From DAOUKH01 sp965219875 (GTDB lineage: Bacteria; Chloroflexota; Dehalococcoidia; SHYB01), in NCBI GenBank assembly GCA_965219875.1, contig CBDCOW010000001.1, positions 248,001 through 312,000 of the forward strand: a DNA stretch of 64,000 nucleotides, read 5' to 3'. The notes beneath the pieces are model-generated. The model ran no database searches. It worked only from the letters and a program-made list of their open reading frames with translations, and was not told the DNA's origin. Of the stretch, positions 61,674 to 64,000 are shown in pieces (position 1 is the stretch's first letter; each line of letters starts with the position of its first letter). The translations under genes were made by a program, and so were the position numbers.

Positions 61674-62087
61674 ATGACCAACGCCCCATTTCCCACCCCA
61701 CTGCCCGACCCGTGGAGCGCCGAGTTCTGGGACGGTTGCAGGCGCGGCGAGCTCCTGCTCCAGCAGTGCTCCGGCTGCGGCAAGCCGCGCTACTACCCCA
61801 GGCTCACCTGCCCGTTCTGCGGCGACGAGCAGTACGATTGGACCAGGGCAAGCGGGAAGGGCGCGCTGTACAGCTACATCGTGGTGCATCCGCCCACGCT
61901 GCCCGCCTTCAAGGACGACGTCCCCTATCCCGTGGTTCTCGTCGAGCTTGAAGAGGGGCCCCGCATGGTCAGCAGCATGCTGGACTGCGCTATCGACGAC
62001 CTTGAAATCGGCATGCCGCTCGAAGTCGCTTTCGATGCGGTGACCGACGACCTGACGCTGCCCAAGTTCCGACCGGCGGCCCGCTGA
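61674..62087 (+). CDS. OB-fold zinc-ribbon (DUF35/acyl-CoA-associated) protein
   Basis: 137 aa. PFWDGCRRGELLLQQCSGCGKPRYYPRLTCPFCG has the rubredoxin-like zinc ribbon (CxxC ... CxxC). The OB fold follows: WTRASGKGALYSYIVVHPPTLPAF, PYPVVLVELEEGPRMVS. DUF35 proteins partner thiolases in acyl-CoA or sterol breakdown. No thiolase is next to it here. Complete. Confidence 0.9.
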   Translation: MTNAPFPTPLPDPWSAEFWDGCRRGELLLQQCSGCGKPRYYPRLTCPFCGDEQYDWTRASGKGALYSYIVVHPPTLPAFKDDVPYPVVLVELEEGPRMVSSMLDCAIDDLEIGMPLEVAFDAVTDDLTLPKFRPAAR

Positions 62088-62128
62088 GTCCGGAAGGCAC
62101 CCGCGATCCTTCTTAGGGGCAGGGGTCC

Positions 62129-62617
62129 TTAGGGGCAGGCGTCGAGCGCAACCTCGTCGAACCGTAGGCCGGGGGTCACGTTCTCCGTGATGGGGGCGAT
62201 CCAGTCGAGGGCGAAGAGGTCGGCCCAAGTGTAGACAGCGCAGTGGCGCAGCTCGTCCTCGCAGCCACCGGCGGCGGTGCAGCCTTCGCGCTCGAAGTCG
62301 AGGGTGTAGGCCTGCACGACGTACCGGAGCGCGGCCTCGGCCTCGTCGCTGGGGAAGAGGGCGAAGTTGCTGACCGTGGCTCCGGGGCCGGCGACGGCTT
62401 GCCCCTCTCCGTTCACGTAGATCACGAGGTCTTCGTCGATCTGGTTGGCGAATGAGGAGTCGACGAAGCCGCCGGGCACGAAGGCGATGACCAGCGCCAT
62501 CATTCCCACGCCCAGGACGACGGCCCCGGCCAACAGGCCGGCGACGCCGAGCACAATGCGCCGTTGGCGGCGCGCCTCTTCAAGTGGGTCGGGCGCGCTT
62601 TGGGGGTCGGGGAGCAT
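62129..62617 (-). CDS. single-pass membrane protein of unknown function
   Basis: 162 aa from the ATG at 62617; earlier in-frame ATG (62689) overlaps the promoter and is rejected. Cytoplasmic 25 residues with RRQRR, one membrane helix (about 28-50, VLGVAGLLAGAVVLGVGMMALVIAFV), then an extracellular domain with four Cys (GCTAAGGCEDELRHCAV and a final ACP) that may form disulfides. No family recognised. Confidence 0.65.
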   Translation of the reverse strand: MLPDPQSAPDPLEEARRQRRIVLGVAGLLAGAVVLGVGMMALVIAFVPGGFVDSSFANQIDEDLVIYVNGEGQAVAGPGATVSNFALFPSDEAEAALRYVVQAYTLDFEREGCTAAGGCEDELRHCAVYTWADLFALDWIAPITENVTPGLRFDEVALDACP

Positions 62618-62679
62618 GGGGGGACTTGGGTAACGGGCCGGGGCGGCGAGCGCGCCATTGCGCGTCGTCTGGCGCTGGC

Positions 62680-62688
62680 ATCGTAGCA
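62680..62688 (-). promoter_or_regulatory. extended -10 promoter of the single-pass membrane protein gene
   Basis: Minus-strand TGC-TACGAT, 63 bases before the ATG. Confidence 0.4.
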
Positions 62689-62778
62689 CAACGGGCTTCA
62701 GGAACCGTGCGGCTACCAGGAGTTGTCGGTGTGCAATGATTCCGTCAGTAGGTAACTGTTCAATGAAAATGTCAGTCT

Positions 62779-64000
62779 ATGAAAGGACTGACGTTGACGA
62801 GGAGAGAAGAGTCGAGGCTCCAGGTGTTGAACGGCGTGCTGGAGCGGAAGGCGTCGGTGGCTGAGGCGGCCGGGCTGATGGGGGTGAGCGAGCGCCATGG
62901 GTGGCGGCTCTTGGCGGCGTACCGAAGGGAGGGCGCTGCGTCCGTGGCTCACGGGAACCGAGGCAGGAAGCCGACGACCGCCACGTCCCCGGAGATGCGG
63001 GAGAAGGTGCTGGCGCTGGCCCGAGGCCCCTATGCGGGCTTCAACCACACGCATCTCACCGAGCTGCTGGCGGAGCGGGAGGGCGTCCGCCTCTCCCGCT
63101 CCACCGTCCGGCGGGTCCTGCTGGCCGGGGGCGTCGGCAGTCCTCGCCGCCGCCGGTCGGCCAAGCGCTACCGTCGAAGGGAGCGCTACCCCCAGGAGGG
63201 GATGCTGCTGCAGATCGACGGGAGCCGGCACGACTGGCTGGAGGGCCGCGGCCCCTACCTGACGCTCATCGGCGCCGTAGACGACGCCACCGGGACGGTC
63301 CCCTTCGCCCTGTTCCGGGAGCAAGAGGACGCCCACGGCTACCTGATCATGCTCAAGGAGATCATCGACCGGCACGGCGTCCCGCTGGCCCTCTACAGCG
63401 ACCGGCATGCTATCTTCCAGCGCGCTCCCAAGGACCCCGAGAGCCTGGAGGAGCAGCGCCGCGGCCGGCGCGACCCGACCCAGTTCGCCAGGGCGCTTGA
63501 GGAACTGGGCATTGAGCTCATCCTGGCCCACACGCCGCAGGCGAAGGGGCGCGTCGAGCGCGCCTGGGAGACCTTCCAGGACCGCCTGGTCTCCGAGCTG
63601 CGCCTCGCCGGCGTCACCGCCATCGAGGAGGCCAACGCCCTGCTCTGGGACTTCCTGCCGCGCTACGATCGGCGCTTCGGCGTGGCGCCGGCTCAGCCGG
63701 GACCAGCCTATCGCCGGCCGGCGCCGGGCCTCGACCTCGATGCGGTCTTGTGCTTCAAGTATCTTCGCACCGTGGCCAACGACGACACCGTCCGGTTCAA
63801 CGGCGCCGCTCTCCAGCTCCTGCCGGACGGCCACCGCGCCGGCTACGCTCGCGCCACGGTCGAAGTCCAGGAGCGGCTGGACGGCCGCATCGTCGTCGTC
63901 CATCAGGGCAGGACCGTGGCCGTCGCCCCGGCCCCCGACGCGCCCGTCGTGCTGCGCGCTCGCAAGGGCCGCCGCTCCAACGGCCGCCTCCCAGCCGGCA
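62779..64000 (+). mobile_element. ISNCY-like insertion sequence transposase, 3' truncated by window end
   Basis: Open from ATG 62779 to the last base, 407 codons seen. Helix-turn-helix at the start (LERKASVAEAAGLMGVSERHGWRLL), a linker RGRKPTTATSPEM, and an RNase-H-like core. D147 (LLQIDGSRHDW), D208 (LYSDRHAIF) and E260 (KGRVERAWETFQDRL) form the DDE triad. C-terminal beta domain follows. No stop or frameshift is visible, so it may be active. The left end of the element probably lies within 62700-62778, around TGTCGGTGTGCAATGA or GTTCAATGAAAATGTCA. The terminal inverted repeat cannot be checked without the right end. Confidence 0.88.

Overview
This is 64 kb of high-GC, gene-dense bacterial chromosome. 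The gene content fits an uncultivated Chloroflexota of the Dehalococcoidia/SAR202 kind: COG2159 amidohydrolases, luciferase-like flavin/F420 oxidoreductases, acyl-CoA dehydrogenases, crotonases, a lone molybdenum hydroxylase subunit, short-chain dehydrogenases, and a split Tat system beside prfA-prmC-rsmI. The assignment comes from gene content alone; no rRNA or tRNA gene was seen.

Layout. 1-14 kb is mostly housekeeping: a frameshifted hydrolase, hisS, a HigBA-type toxin-antitoxin pair, prfA-prmC-rsmI, a NYN-domain nuclease, tatA facing tatB-tatC, an HxlR regulator, a B12/radical-SAM-like protein without its cluster cysteines, lipoproteins, and grpE/hrcA. 14.2-17.6 kb encodes a 1112-residue secreted Ig-like protein. 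17.6-44.4 kb is a catabolic region with many short transcription units: amidohydrolases, an acyl-CoA dehydrogenase pair, enoyl-CoA hydratases, a xanthine-dehydrogenase-type subunit, SDRs, an aldo/keto reductase, luciferase-like monooxygenase, MFS carriers, a GSA-aminomutase-like enzyme, an IPMDH-like enzyme and a two-domain sulfurtransferase. 44.4-48.6 kb holds proS, two small divergent proteins and a KamA-like radical SAM enzyme. 48.9-53.5 kb is accessory and scarred: an IS1595-type transposase remnant, a lower-GC methyltransferase/endonuclease pair with a frameshift, a decayed DUF1989 gene, a rhodanese and a repeat field. 53.5-61.5 kb, almost all on the minus strand, has a hydrolase, a ThDP enzyme, and the run rny, ymdB-like, PHP, fabZ, plsY, zinc-finger membrane protein. 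The right edge is a truncated ISNCY-like insertion sequence.

Most notable observation: the two-domain sulfurtransferase at 37722-38606 (minus) has an in-frame TGA exactly where the catalytic cysteine codon should be. The reading frame resumes perfectly with the GGGIAAS active-site loop and the expected C-terminus, and a 7-bp stem with an AGUUC loop begins at a bacterial-SECIS-like distance. It is either an undescribed-looking selenocysteine rhodanese or a very recent nonsense change.

Many genes are preceded by a compact promoter resembling an extended -10 (TGC-TAnAAT/TATACT), 25-60 bases before the start codon and usually without a recognisable -35. I used it together with Shine-Dalgarno sites to choose starts.
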